Source: Candidatus Sulfopaludibacter sp. SbA3
GTDB lineage: Bacteria; Acidobacteriota; Terriglobia; 20CM-2-55-15
DNA length: 13,847 nucleotides
Assembly: GCA_945861845.1 (NCBI GenBank)
Contig: CAMAWS010000027.1
Location: 1 to 13,847 of the forward strand
Direction of reading: 5' to 3'
Part shown: piece after piece, positions 1 to 6,860 of the stretch
Layout: each line of letters starts with the position of its first letter
Numbering within the stretch: the stretch's first letter is position 1
Position numbers and translations under genes: made by a program
Notes under the pieces: generated by a model
Told to the model about the DNA's origin: nothing
Seen by the model: only the letters and a program-made list of their open reading frames with translations
Databases searched by the model: none

Positions 1-144
1 ACTGACAAGAAATCCAAGACGGACGAACCGGCGAAGGCGATCGAGCGGCTCGATCCGAACACCGACGGCGCCAGCGCTAACATCGTGAAAGAGAACATCG
101 AGAAGCTGAAAGAGCTGTTTCCGGAAATCGTGACCGAGTATTGA
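1..144 (+). pseudogene. Truncated N-terminal remnant of a site-specific adenine DNA methyltransferase
   Basis: An open frame enters from the left edge and stops at TGA 142-144; its last residues read NIEKLKELFPEIVTEY. From memory, this resembles the short N-terminal helix that starts many type III/Mod-like adenine-specific DNA methyltransferases, where the helix is followed by a T-E-G-K-I-D-F-D/E stretch and a catalytic domain of several hundred residues. Here the stop falls at the Lys position. The frame after it still reads I-D-N-E-G before meeting a second stop, as if a sense codon had mutated. No catalytic DPPY motif follows. A short genuine protein whose C-terminus happens to look like this cannot be excluded, because the start lies outside the window. 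The fragment call is inference from motif resemblance. Confidence 0.5.
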
Positions 145-145
145 A

Positions 146-172
146 TTGACAACGAAGGCGCTTGGATATAAG
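146..172 (+). promoter_or_regulatory. Candidate sigma70 promoter for the secreted aldolase gene
   Basis: A perfect -35 hexamer TTGACA (146-151) is followed after 15 bp by TATAAG (167-172), five of six matches to the -10 consensus; the 15-bp spacing is shorter than ideal. It lies about 50 bp ahead of the start codon at 224. The -35 box sits in the ghost reading frame of the decayed fragment to its left. Confidence 0.42.
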
Positions 173-189
173 AACCCGACTGGCTCTTA
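169..189. promoter_or_regulatory. Dyad symmetry overlapping the -10 box
   Basis: TAAGA (169-173) pairs with TCTTA (185-189), and CC (175-176) with GG (182-183), leaving one mismatch and a 5-nt centre. The dyad overlaps the candidate -10 box and lies in the presumed 5' leader of the aldolase gene. It could be an operator or a weak leader hairpin. It is short enough to arise by chance. Confidence 0.2.
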
Positions 190-223
190 AAGCGTCCTGA
201 AACTCGGAGGTTCAACCAATAGT

Positions 224-1831
224 ATGAAGACTCGCCTGTTTCTCATCAGCTCCTCGGCTGTTTTCCTGTTCGGAATATTTTTCCTTTTGGAGTCCTTCCC
301 GACCCAAGCCGCAATGGCGCAAGCCGGTGGCCAGGCCGACAAGGCTGTCATCGATGAATTGGTGCTGGCTAACCGGATTCTTGCGTCGCAGGAACTCCGC
401 ATCATCGATACGCACGGACATATCAGCTTTCGCAACCCGCGTAATCCCAACCGCTATTTCATCGCCCGTTACGTATCGGCTGGAGTTGTCAGCGCAGGCG
501 ATATCTATGAAGCCGACCTCGACAGCCGGCCGGTAGCTGGAGATCGAAGCGACATCTTTTCGGAACGCTTCATACACGGCGAAATCTACAAGGCGCGCCC
601 GGACGTCAATACCGTTATCCATGCCCACACGCCCGAACTCGTCGCTTTCAGCGTCAGTTCGGTGCCTCTGCATTCCGAAAGCCCGTTGCCGATCTTCGAC
701 ATCCGTAAATTTGATGGCGGCGTTGGAGGGCTTGTATCGAGTCCGGCCCTGGGCGCCCGGCTTGCGGAGTCACTGGGACGCGCAAATGCCGCCCTGATGC
801 TGGCCCATGGCGTAGTGATCGTCGGAACATCGTTGCCCGGAGTGGTGAATACCGCGAACGCGTTACGCGAGACCGCCGAGGTTCAATTGCAGGCGACGGC
901 CCTGGGTGGCAAAGTGACTTTCATTCAATTTGGACCGCGCCAGGCCCCGGCGGCAGGTCCTCGCGGGGGCGGTAACGGTGGTGGCGGAAACGCGGCGAAC
1001 CGGCCATGGGAGTATTGGAAGAGACTGGTCGCCGGTGAAATCGCGCGCCCGAATACTGTGCCCGTCAGCACCAGCGCATCGGCGACCGCGACTGACCAGG
1101 CAATCATCAGTGATGTCGTTCTCGCCAATCGAATACTGTCTTCTCGCGAGCTGAGGGTTATCAGCGCATACGGTCACGTCAGCGCAAGAAGCCGGCAGAA
1201 TCCAAACCGTTACTTCATTTCGACTGATGTCTCGCCAGGAATGGTGACGGCCGTCGACATTATAGAAAACGATCTCGACAGCAAGGCCGTCAATGACAGC
1301 CGGACTCAATACCAGGAACGTTTCATCCACGGCGAAATCTACAAGGCGCGTCCGGATGTGATGGCTATCGTGCACGCCCATACTCCGGAATTTGTAGCCT
1401 TCGGGCAGAGTTCCGTTCCGCTGCGGTCGGTCTTCAATCGAGTGGGTTTCTTAGGGGCAGGGTTGCCCAATTACGACATCCGCAAATACACGGGCGGCGG
1501 GCCCGCGCCGGTAGGCTGCGCTCACTGCATCAGTACCGCGGAGCTTGGCAAGGCGATGGTAAAGGAATTGGGCAGCCAGCAAGCGGTGTTGCTCTACGGA
1601 CACGGGATTGTCGTTACAGGTACTTCAATACCGGACATGGCGAGCCGCTCGAACGATCTCCGGAAGAACGCGGAGATCCAACAGATGGCTATTTCACTGG
1701 GCGGCGCCGTGACATACCTCGACGCAATCCAGGGACCGGGTGTTTCAGTATCCGGTACCGGCGGTGGCACGTTCTTCCGCGACTGGGAGTTCTGGAAGCA
1801 GACCGTCGCCAACATTGTGCCCCTCCGATAA
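224..1831 (+). CDS. Secreted tandem class II aldolase/adducin-domain protein
   Basis: This 535-residue protein has a Sec signal peptide (Lys3/Arg4, hydrophobic core about 5-22, Ala-rich cleavage region about 29-34) and two full class II aldolase/adducin domains (about 42-240 and 290-520) joined by a Gly-rich linker. Known family members use a divalent metal held by three histidines and a catalytic Glu to cleave, epimerise or decarboxylate small sugar phosphates or keto acids. Both domains keep the set: Glu114, His133, His135, His195, and Glu365, His384, His386, His460. In each, Glu is 19 residues before the first His, as in L-fuculose-phosphate aldolase. Typical family members are single-domain and cytosolic, so secretion and tandem duplication are unusual. 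GGAGG at 206-210 precedes the start by 13 bp. The MBL-fold gene follows 58 bp downstream, suggesting an operon. The substrate is unknown; the closest remembered relatives are annotated as HCOMODA-type decarboxylases. Confidence 0.88.
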   Translation: MKTRLFLISSSAVFLFGIFFLLESFPTQAAMAQAGGQADKAVIDELVLANRILASQELRIIDTHGHISFRNPRNPNRYFIARYVSAGVVSAGDIYEADLDSRPVAGDRSDIFSERFIHGEIYKARPDVNTVIHAHTPELVAFSVSSVPLHSESPLPIFDIRKFDGGVGGLVSSPALGARLAESLGRANAALMLAHGVVIVGTSLPGVVNTANALRETAEVQLQATALGGKVTFIQFGPRQAPAAGPRGGGNGGGGNAANRPWEYWKRLVAGEIARPNTVPVSTSASATATDQAIISDVVLANRILSSRELRVISAYGHVSARSRQNPNRYFISTDVSPGMVTAVDIIENDLDSKAVNDSRTQYQERFIHGEIYKARPDVMAIVHAHTPEFVAFGQSSVPLRSVFNRVGFLGAGLPNYDIRKYTGGGPAPVGCAHCISTAELGKAMVKELGSQQAVLLYGHGIVVTGTSIPDMASRSNDLRKNAEIQQMAISLGGAVTYLDAIQGPGVSVSGTGGGTFFRDWEFWKQTVANIVPLR

Positions 1832-1889
1832 CGTGGTTTGAAAACCCTGTGGAGCAGCTAGAATGAATAATATTTTCAAAGGGGAGACC

Positions 1890-2855
1890 ATGGTACAGAA
1901 ACGAATGTTCGTCTTGTTGATATGTCTTGCGATGATCAGTGTCCCCGCTCTCGCTCAGGAGCAGGGCGGCCGCGGCGGCCGAGGTGGCCGGGGCGGTGAA
2001 GCTCCTGCTGCAGGAGCAGCGCGTGGCGCGGCCGCGCCGGATCCCGTCAAGAAGCCAATGCAGATCAAACCGAATCTCTGGGATATCGCCGACGGCGGCG
2101 CGAATTCGGTTGTCGAAGTTACACCCGAGGGATTGATCCTCGGGGATACCAAGAACCCGGGCGCCGAGATCGAAGCCGCCATGATCGCGGAGATCAAGTC
2201 GATTTCGCCCCTGCCGGTGAAATATGTTTTTAATACCCACCCGCACGCCGATCACTTTTCGCATAACCAGGTTTTTATCGACCAGGGCGCAAAAGTCGTT
2301 GGGACAAAACACCTGAAGGAACTGTGGGAGGCCGGAAACCTGAAGGACACTCCCGGCAAGCCGAATCTCCTGTTTGATAAGGACTACGTTCTTAAGTTCG
2401 GAGGCACCGAGGTGGAGGCCCATTACTTCGGTTCGGCGCATACAGACGCGGATACCATCGTGTTTTTCAAGAAACAGAAGTTCGTGATGCTTTCCGACCT
2501 GGTGAACTTCGCCAACCCGAGTCCTGGTGTCAGCGGAACAAACGCCGTCCAGGTGCCTGGAATCCTGGACAAGGTCCTGAAGCTGGATTTTGATACCGCC
2601 ATCGCAGGCCGCGGTCCGGTCCTGAAAAAGGCCGACGTCCAGGCCTATCAGAAGACGTGGGACACGTTCATGAAGCGCGTGAACGATGCCGTGAAGGTAG
2701 GCGCCACGAAGGAAACTCTCGCTATGCAGGTCAAAATGGACGACCTGTTCAGTCCTGGCCTGAAGGCTCCGTGGGCTTTCAACGCGAACTTCTTTGGCCT
2801 GCTTTTTGATGCGCTCAAGTCCAATCCCAAGGGCGAGCCCCGACAGGCAGACTGA
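1890..2855 (+). CDS. Secreted MBL-fold metallo-hydrolase lacking the last His ligand
   Basis: The protein has a Sec signal peptide (residues 1-22, ending VPALA), a low-complexity Arg/Gly then Ala-rich linker (25-50) and a metallo-beta-lactamase domain (about 60-315). The metal motif HPHADH is at 117-122, the third His at 184 (SAHTD) and the bridging Asp at 203 (LSDLV). The segment that normally reads G-H-G-P carries Arg241 in place of the His (AGRGPV), so the second metal site should be altered or empty. I chose ATG 1890 because an AAAGGGGAG sequence directly precedes it and it gives a normal-length signal peptide; an in-frame ATG at 1863 would add nine residues. It lies 58 bp after the secreted aldolase and is probably co-transcribed with it. 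Substrate unknown; lactonase, glyoxalase-like or beta-lactamase-like activities are all possible. Confidence 0.87.
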   Translation: MVQKRMFVLLICLAMISVPALAQEQGGRGGRGGRGGEAPAAGAARGAAAPDPVKKPMQIKPNLWDIADGGANSVVEVTPEGLILGDTKNPGAEIEAAMIAEIKSISPLPVKYVFNTHPHADHFSHNQVFIDQGAKVVGTKHLKELWEAGNLKDTPGKPNLLFDKDYVLKFGGTEVEAHYFGSAHTDADTIVFFKKQKFVMLSDLVNFANPSPGVSGTNAVQVPGILDKVLKLDFDTAIAGRGPVLKKADVQAYQKTWDTFMKRVNDAVKVGATKETLAMQVKMDDLFSPGLKAPWAFNANFFGLLFDALKSNPKGEPRQAD

Positions 2856-2880
2856 CGCAGGGCGCAAGCATCAAATTCGT

Positions 2881-2980
2881 TCTACCTGTAGGCGCGGGGC
2901 TTCAGCCCCGTGCCAGGCTCCAACAAGAACTCTTCTTTTTGCACTTTGCACGGGGCTAAAGCCCCGCGCCTACAGGTAGA
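2881..2980. repeat. REP-type inverted pair (REPIN)
   Basis: Two 33-bp arms (2881-2913 and 2948-2980) are inverted copies with a single mismatch, separated by 34 bp. Each arm contains a small GC-rich hairpin of the GGGGC-TTCA-GCCCC type. It lies between the MBL-fold gene and the TonB receptor gene and has no coding capacity. This arrangement is typical of REP doublets mobilised by REP-associated transposases, but no such transposase is in the window. It could also act as a transcript-end hairpin for the upstream operon, though no T-tract follows. Confidence 0.8.
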
Positions 2981-3014
2981 TTGAGTCAAGTATGTTGATG
3001 CCGCCGCCGGACAC

Positions 3015-3038
3015 CTCCTGCCTTGGACTCCTGCCTTG
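3015..3038 (+). repeat. Short tandem direct repeat
   Basis: CTCCTGCCTTG occurs twice, at 3015-3025 and 3028-3038, with a 13-bp period, in the leader ahead of the TonB-receptor gene. It has no obvious function. One copy contains the TTG that opens the longest form of the downstream reading frame, which argues against that TTG being the true start. Confidence 0.5.
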
Positions 3039-3080
3039 CACTTGTCACGCCGTCGTATTTCTCCTATCCTCTCCTTCCAT

Positions 3081-5729
3081 ATGATGATGCTTAATCGTGT
3101 TGTTTTCGTCTTGCTTGCGATCCTCCTGTTCACATTGCCTGTTGGTGCTGCCAGCTTGGGCGGGGTCGTGTCCGACCCGAGTGGCGGAGTTCTGCCGGGC
3201 GCCCGGGTCGTGATGAGGGGCGTGGCAACAGGCCAGGAGTCGGTTGCCGAGACCGGCGCTGACGGTAGGTTCAGTTTCGACGTGCCCGCAGCCGGGTCCT
3301 ATCTCCTGATCTTCACCCGTTCAGGATTCTCGGAGGCCGCCCGGACTGTGATCGTTAACTCGACGCAGGATACGGTCGAAGTGTCCGTGCAACTCGATCT
3401 CGGCAGGATTACTGCAGAACTGAGCGTGACAGCGGCCCGCGCCGAGCGCGAAAACCGGCAGATCCCGCTTCACGTGGACAGCATTTCCAGCGCTGCAATT
3501 GAACAGATCAACCCCATTTCCACAGGCGACGCCCTCTTGGTGACGGCAAACGTCACGCCCGTAGGCAACGGGCCTTTCGGAGTTCGCCCGCGGTTGCGCG
3601 GTCTCGACTCCACTCGGCTGCTTGTGCTTGTGGACGGCGAACGCCTGAATACCGCCCGGCAGGCCACCGACCGCACCGGCGCTGAAGTGGGACTCATCTC
3701 TCCCGATGTCATCAGCCGGATCGAAGTGGTCAACGGGGCAGGGACTACGCTGTATGGATCCGATGCTCTTGCGGGAACGATCAACATCATCACCAATGAA
3801 CCCACGTTCTCCGGTCGCACGCAGTTGCTCTACGGGTTCAACGGCTTTCTCAGTTCCAACGAAAATGGAGCCCGCGGAACGGCGACGATCGGGGTGACGG
3901 CTCCGCGCTATGCCGTGCGCATGCAGGCGGGCATGGAGTCCTACAACAACTACAAGGCCGGTGATTTTGCCGTGGAGGACACGCGCCCGTTCTTCGCGTC
4001 CGGGGCGCTTGACCGGGGCGACACCATCGACGACAACTTCGGTTTTACCTTCAACGCTTTTCCCGATCCGTTCAACGAGCCGTTCGTTCGTACGGACAGG
4101 AAGATCCAGAACTCGTCCGCCCGCGGGCGATTCCTGAACGTGTCGGGCATCGTGAAGCTCAGCGAGAACCGGACATTGCGCATGCGTTATCAGCGGCGCC
4201 GGATGGACGACGTCGGATTCCCGGATTTCGCGCAGCCCTACTTTTTCAACGCGACCTCCTTGCCTTACAGCAACCTTGACCGCGTGTCCGCGCGATACGA
4301 GGCTCGGGCCCTTACTCCATGGCTGGCGAACGTCTCGCTCACCGCTCATTACCAGCGAACCGGCCGCCTGCTGCAGAATCTGCTGCCCGTGCAGTTTCCT
4401 GCGCCGACGCCCGTCGCGTTTTTCCCAATCGCCGTCATGCGCCTCAATATATTGTCCGAGACGGAGCAGCGAGTGTGGACGCCGGGTATCGATGTCCAGG
4501 CCGTGTTCGTTCCGGCTTCGAACCATGTGCTCAGCACCGGACTGACCTTCTATCGCGACCGGAGCAGCGACCGGCGAACCACCACGACCACCACGTCCAT
4601 GATCGGCCAGGTAACGCTGGGCCAGCGAGGCCCGGCCCCCGCCGTATTCCCGTCTCCGTTGCAACTGGGTACGCCTTCGGTGGCACACCCGGTCCGCGTG
4701 CCGGATGCGAGCCTTCGTGACATCGGCGTGTTCGCGCAGCACGAGTGGCGGTTCCGGCCCAAAGTTGCACTCGTGGCCGGACTGCGCGGGGATTTTTACA
4801 ACGTGACGAGCAAAGCCACTCCGGGTTATGACGTGTCGTCTGTCGTGGCAGGGGCACGCCCGGCCATCGATCCATCCACGCTTCCCGATCCGAACGGGGC
4901 GACCTACGCGCGAAAGGCCCTTACTGGCGACATCGGGTTGGTAGCCAACACTGAAGGCCGTGTCAGTCCGTTCATACGGCTTGGCCGCAGTTATCGTCAT
5001 CCCAACCTTGAAGAGATGTTTTTTGCCGGACCTGCAACGGCCGGATCGATTGCGCCAAATATCAAGGTCAAGCCCGAGCAGGGGAATAACTTCGATGCCG
5101 GAGTCAAGTTCAGTTTCGCGCGCGTGTCCGGCGGCACGTATGTGTTCGTGAACCAGTACAAGGACTTTGTCGTGCAGGACCTGACTACGGCAACCACGCC
5201 GGCAGGCCCGCTCGTTCAGACGACCAACTATGCCGATGTGCGCATCCATGGCCTTGAACTTTCGGCGGCTTCGCCGATTTCCTTCAGTCACGGCGTGCTG
5301 ACGCCGACCGCATCGGTTGCGCTCATGCGCGGGACCATCACGCGCGGCATCAACCCCCTGGATCAAAAACCGCTGGACGGAAAACCTGCCGACAACATTT
5401 CGCCTGTAAAGGGGCTTGCGGGTCTCCGGTTCACTGAGCCTCGCGGCCGATGGTGGGTCGAGTACGGTGTGCGCGCCCAGGCCATGGTGAAACGTGTGAC
5501 ACCCACGCTGCTCACGTCACCGTTCCGCGTCGCACAGGACCTGCTCTCGCTTGACGGATTTTCTGTCCAGCGGGTGGGATGGGGAGTGAACCTCGATCGC
5601 CGCCGCGAGCGGCTCGGCCTGACCTTTGCGGTCGAGAACCTGACGAACGCCTTTTATCGCGAGCACTTCCAGTTCGCGCCCTCGCGAGGCCGAAGCTTCA
5701 CTGTAGGCCTGAGCGTTGGCGCCTTCTAG
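3081..5729 (+). CDS. TonB-dependent outer-membrane receptor with carboxypeptidase-regulatory-like domain
   Basis: From ATG 3081 the product is 882 residues. It starts with a signal peptide (about 1-24, ending VGAAS), then a carboxypeptidase-regulatory-like beta-sandwich (about 25-95, GGVVSDPSGGVLPGARV), a possible TonB box near 109-120, a plug domain (about 125-240, with RPRLRGLDSTRLLVLVDGER and YGSDALAGTINIIT) and a 22-strand-type barrel running to a C-terminal Phe, as expected of outer-membrane barrels. Receptors of this kind import siderophores, cobalamin, glycans or peptides using TonB energy. The plug resembles the heme/cobalamin-receptor branch, but no ligand can be read from sequence. 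The frame is open back to a TTG at 3036, but ATG 3081, or the adjacent ATGs at 3084 and 3087, places the signal peptide properly. No clear Shine-Dalgarno sequence precedes any of them. No TonB, ExbB or ABC importer genes are adjacent. Confidence 0.92.
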   Translation: MMMLNRVVFVLLAILLFTLPVGAASLGGVVSDPSGGVLPGARVVMRGVATGQESVAETGADGRFSFDVPAAGSYLLIFTRSGFSEAARTVIVNSTQDTVEVSVQLDLGRITAELSVTAARAERENRQIPLHVDSISSAAIEQINPISTGDALLVTANVTPVGNGPFGVRPRLRGLDSTRLLVLVDGERLNTARQATDRTGAEVGLISPDVISRIEVVNGAGTTLYGSDALAGTINIITNEPTFSGRTQLLYGFNGFLSSNENGARGTATIGVTAPRYAVRMQAGMESYNNYKAGDFAVEDTRPFFASGALDRGDTIDDNFGFTFNAFPDPFNEPFVRTDRKIQNSSARGRFLNVSGIVKLSENRTLRMRYQRRRMDDVGFPDFAQPYFFNATSLPYSNLDRVSARYEARALTPWLANVSLTAHYQRTGRLLQNLLPVQFPAPTPVAFFPIAVMRLNILSETEQRVWTPGIDVQAVFVPASNHVLSTGLTFYRDRSSDRRTTTTTTSMIGQVTLGQRGPAPAVFPSPLQLGTPSVAHPVRVPDASLRDIGVFAQHEWRFRPKVALVAGLRGDFYNVTSKATPGYDVSSVVAGARPAIDPSTLPDPNGATYARKALTGDIGLVANTEGRVSPFIRLGRSYRHPNLEEMFFAGPATAGSIAPNIKVKPEQGNNFDAGVKFSFARVSGGTYVFVNQYKDFVVQDLTTATTPAGPLVQTTNYADVRIHGLELSAASPISFSHGVLTPTASVALMRGTITRGINPLDQKPLDGKPADNISPVKGLAGLRFTEPRGRWWVEYGVRAQAMVKRVTPTLLTSPFRVAQDLLSLDGFSVQRVGWGVNLDRRRERLGLTFAVENLTNAFYREHFQFAPSRGRSFTVGLSVGAF

Positions 5730-5825
5730 CCGCCGGGCGTCTCCTTCGGCGGGCAGCGTCCACAGACCGCTGCCATAAATGAATTGATCCAGCAGACTTA
5801 AATTTCCCTTCATGAGGTAGCATCC

Positions 5826-6326
5826 ATGTCCGTATTGACGTTCTCCAACCTGCCCGACACCGCACGAATCTGGATTTATGGCGCCGAGCGTCCGCTGACG
5901 TCCGAACAGATCAGGGCTCTTAACAACCATATGGAGGCCTTCCTGATGGAATGGCAGTCCCACGGACGGGAAGTTACGCCAAGCTGGCAATTGCTTCACG
6001 ACCGGTTTGTCGTTATCGGCGTGGACGAAGCGGCCGTCCACCTGTCCGGATGCTCCATCGACAGCATGGCCCGCAGCCTGGGCGGATTCAATCGCGCGTC
6101 CGGATTGAATTTCTCCAATAGCGGCGGCGAGGTGTTTTATAGAGATACGGCGGGGAAGATCGATTGTGTGGACCGATCGGCATTCCGCGATATGGTGAAA
6201 CAGGGTACGGTCAACGAACAGACGGTCGTCTTCAATAACACGGTTACGACCGTGGGCGAGTTCCGTGCCGGACGATGGGAAGTCCCGATGCGGAATTCAT
6301 GGCATTCCCAGGTCTTCAGTCACTGA
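5826..6326 (+). CDS. Conserved hypothetical protein (family sometimes mislabelled 'ABC transporter ATPase')
   Basis: This 166-residue soluble protein has no signal peptide or membrane segment. It matches my memory of a small conserved family seen mainly in Bacteroidota and often annotated 'ABC transporter ATPase', although it has no Walker A, signature or Walker B motif. Shared landmarks are ARIWIYGAERPLT (13-25), a W-x-x-H-G turn (43-47), RFVVIGVDE (60-68), the SGCSID motif (74-79) and a C-terminal VFNNTVTTVGEFR...WEVP...SWH segment (135-160). Function is unknown. A GAGG sequence at 5814-5817, 8 nt before the ATG, supports the start. It follows the TonB receptor by 96 bp in the same direction, but co-transcription is uncertain. 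Confidence 0.82.
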   Translation: MSVLTFSNLPDTARIWIYGAERPLTSEQIRALNNHMEAFLMEWQSHGREVTPSWQLLHDRFVVIGVDEAAVHLSGCSIDSMARSLGGFNRASGLNFSNSGGEVFYRDTAGKIDCVDRSAFRDMVKQGTVNEQTVVFNNTVTTVGEFRAGRWEVPMRNSWHSQVFSH

Positions 6327-6338
6327 GACTTGCCTGGT

Positions 6339-6518
6339 TCATTCATCGGACATCTCGTCTGCCGCATCGAAGGCGCCAGTCACAACCACCATTTCGAGAA
6401 GTGAATTAACTGGACGATTCAGTCGTTTGTTCGCAAGAAGTACGATGGGAAGCTTGTAGCGCTCAGCAACCCGGTTAACTTCCTCGTTAACGGGGCAACC
6501 ATCGGCGTCTACGTAGAT
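6339..6518 (-). pseudogene. Decayed UPF0178 (YaiI/YqxD, DUF188) gene fragment
   Basis: Read on the minus strand, this stretch encodes 59 residues beginning IYVDADGCPVNEEVNRVAER and including LANKRL and GAFDAADE. It matches the N-terminal half of the UPF0178 family (about 150 residues, signature Y-V-D-A-D-A-C-P). It stops at 6339-6341, so the C-terminal two thirds, including the usual T-A-D-I-P-L-A region, are missing. The start is also damaged. A perfect AGGAGG (complement of 6524-6529) lies 5 nt before the ATC codon at 6516-6518, with an in-frame TGA between them and no ATG/GTG/TTG; an ATG-to-CTG change plus a 1-nt deletion would explain this. It ends 13 bp from the converging gene at 5826-6326, suggesting a deletion that removed its 3' part. 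Confidence 0.72.
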
Positions 6519-6566
6519 TCAGACCTCCTGATCTCGTGGAATTCAGGATGAGCTAAGTTCGAAACG

Positions 6567-6762
6567 AAAGCCGCGGAGCGGCGAAACACTTTAGCCACGG
6601 GCGTCAGCCCGTGGTTGACGGAAAGACCGAACATCAGCACCGCAGGTGCGACATAGCGCGATAGCTGACTTTTATGTCGCCCCGCTGGGGCTAAACATAA
6701 TGTACTTGCTTGAACCACGGGCTGACGCCCGTGGCTAAAGTGTTTCGCCGCTCCGCGGCTTT
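6567..6762. repeat. Perfect 50-bp inverted repeat (large REPIN-like element)
   Basis: The arms 6567-6616 and 6713-6762 are exact inverted copies over 50 bp with a 96-bp centre. Each arm is built of two smaller hairpins, GCCGC-TCC-GCGGC and CCACGGGC-GTCA-GCCCGTGG. The GGGC-N-TCA-GCCC core also appears in the repeat at 2881-2980, so the two elements look like members of one superfamily. Perfect arm identity suggests recent insertion or gene conversion. It lies between the UPF0178 remnant and the tgt fusion gene. Confidence 0.88.
6636..6692. repeat. Second REP pair nested in the centre of the 50-bp inverted repeat
   Basis: Two hairpins, GCACC-GCA-GGTGC (6637-6649) and GCCCC-GCT-GGGGC (6679-6691), face each other and share the inverted flanking octamer GCGACATA (6648-6655) / TATGTCGC (6673-6680). 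The stem bases differ between the hairpins but each remains self-complementary, a pattern expected of REP sequences kept by structure. Its location inside a larger palindrome suggests one repeat inserted into another. Confidence 0.65.
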
Positions 6763-6765
6763 TTT
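6747..6765 (+). terminator. Intrinsic terminator formed by the right arm of the inverted repeat
   Basis: GCCGC (6747-6751), loop TCC, GCGGC (6755-6759) is followed directly by six T (6760-6765). This is a compact GC stem plus U-tract, about 95 bp before the tgt start codon. It would stop rightward transcription from the upstream region and implies that tgt has its own promoter between 6766 and 6860. The left arm gives the same stem on the minus strand but only a short, interrupted T run. Confidence 0.6.
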
Positions 6766-6860
6766 GTGCAAAGCCCTCAGGATGGGAGTGTCCATTCGGA
6801 TGCTTCGCGCCATTTGAGCCGCGCTCATCTCCTCGAAAGGCCTTAAAAACAGAGAAGAGA

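Noticed and set aside
1689..2867. Long minus-strand open frame (392 codons) opposite the MBL-fold gene
   Set aside because: The plus strand there encodes a clear metalloenzyme with signal peptide and motifs; the minus frame is Arg/His/Gly-rich and typical of the mirror of a GC-rich gene.
3036..3080. TTG at 3036 as the start of the TonB receptor
   Set aside because: It adds 15 residues including several Arg ahead of a normal signal peptide, lies in a short tandem repeat, and three ATG codons follow at 3081-3089.
3321..5366. 681-codon minus-strand open frame opposite the TonB receptor
   Set aside because: Composition (Arg, His, Gly rich), no recognisable domain, and complete overlap with a well-supported receptor mark it as an antisense shadow.
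5730..5752. CCGCCG/CGGCGG stem just after the TonB receptor stop as a terminator
   Set aside because: The stem is only 6 bp with an 11-nt loop and no T-tract follows.
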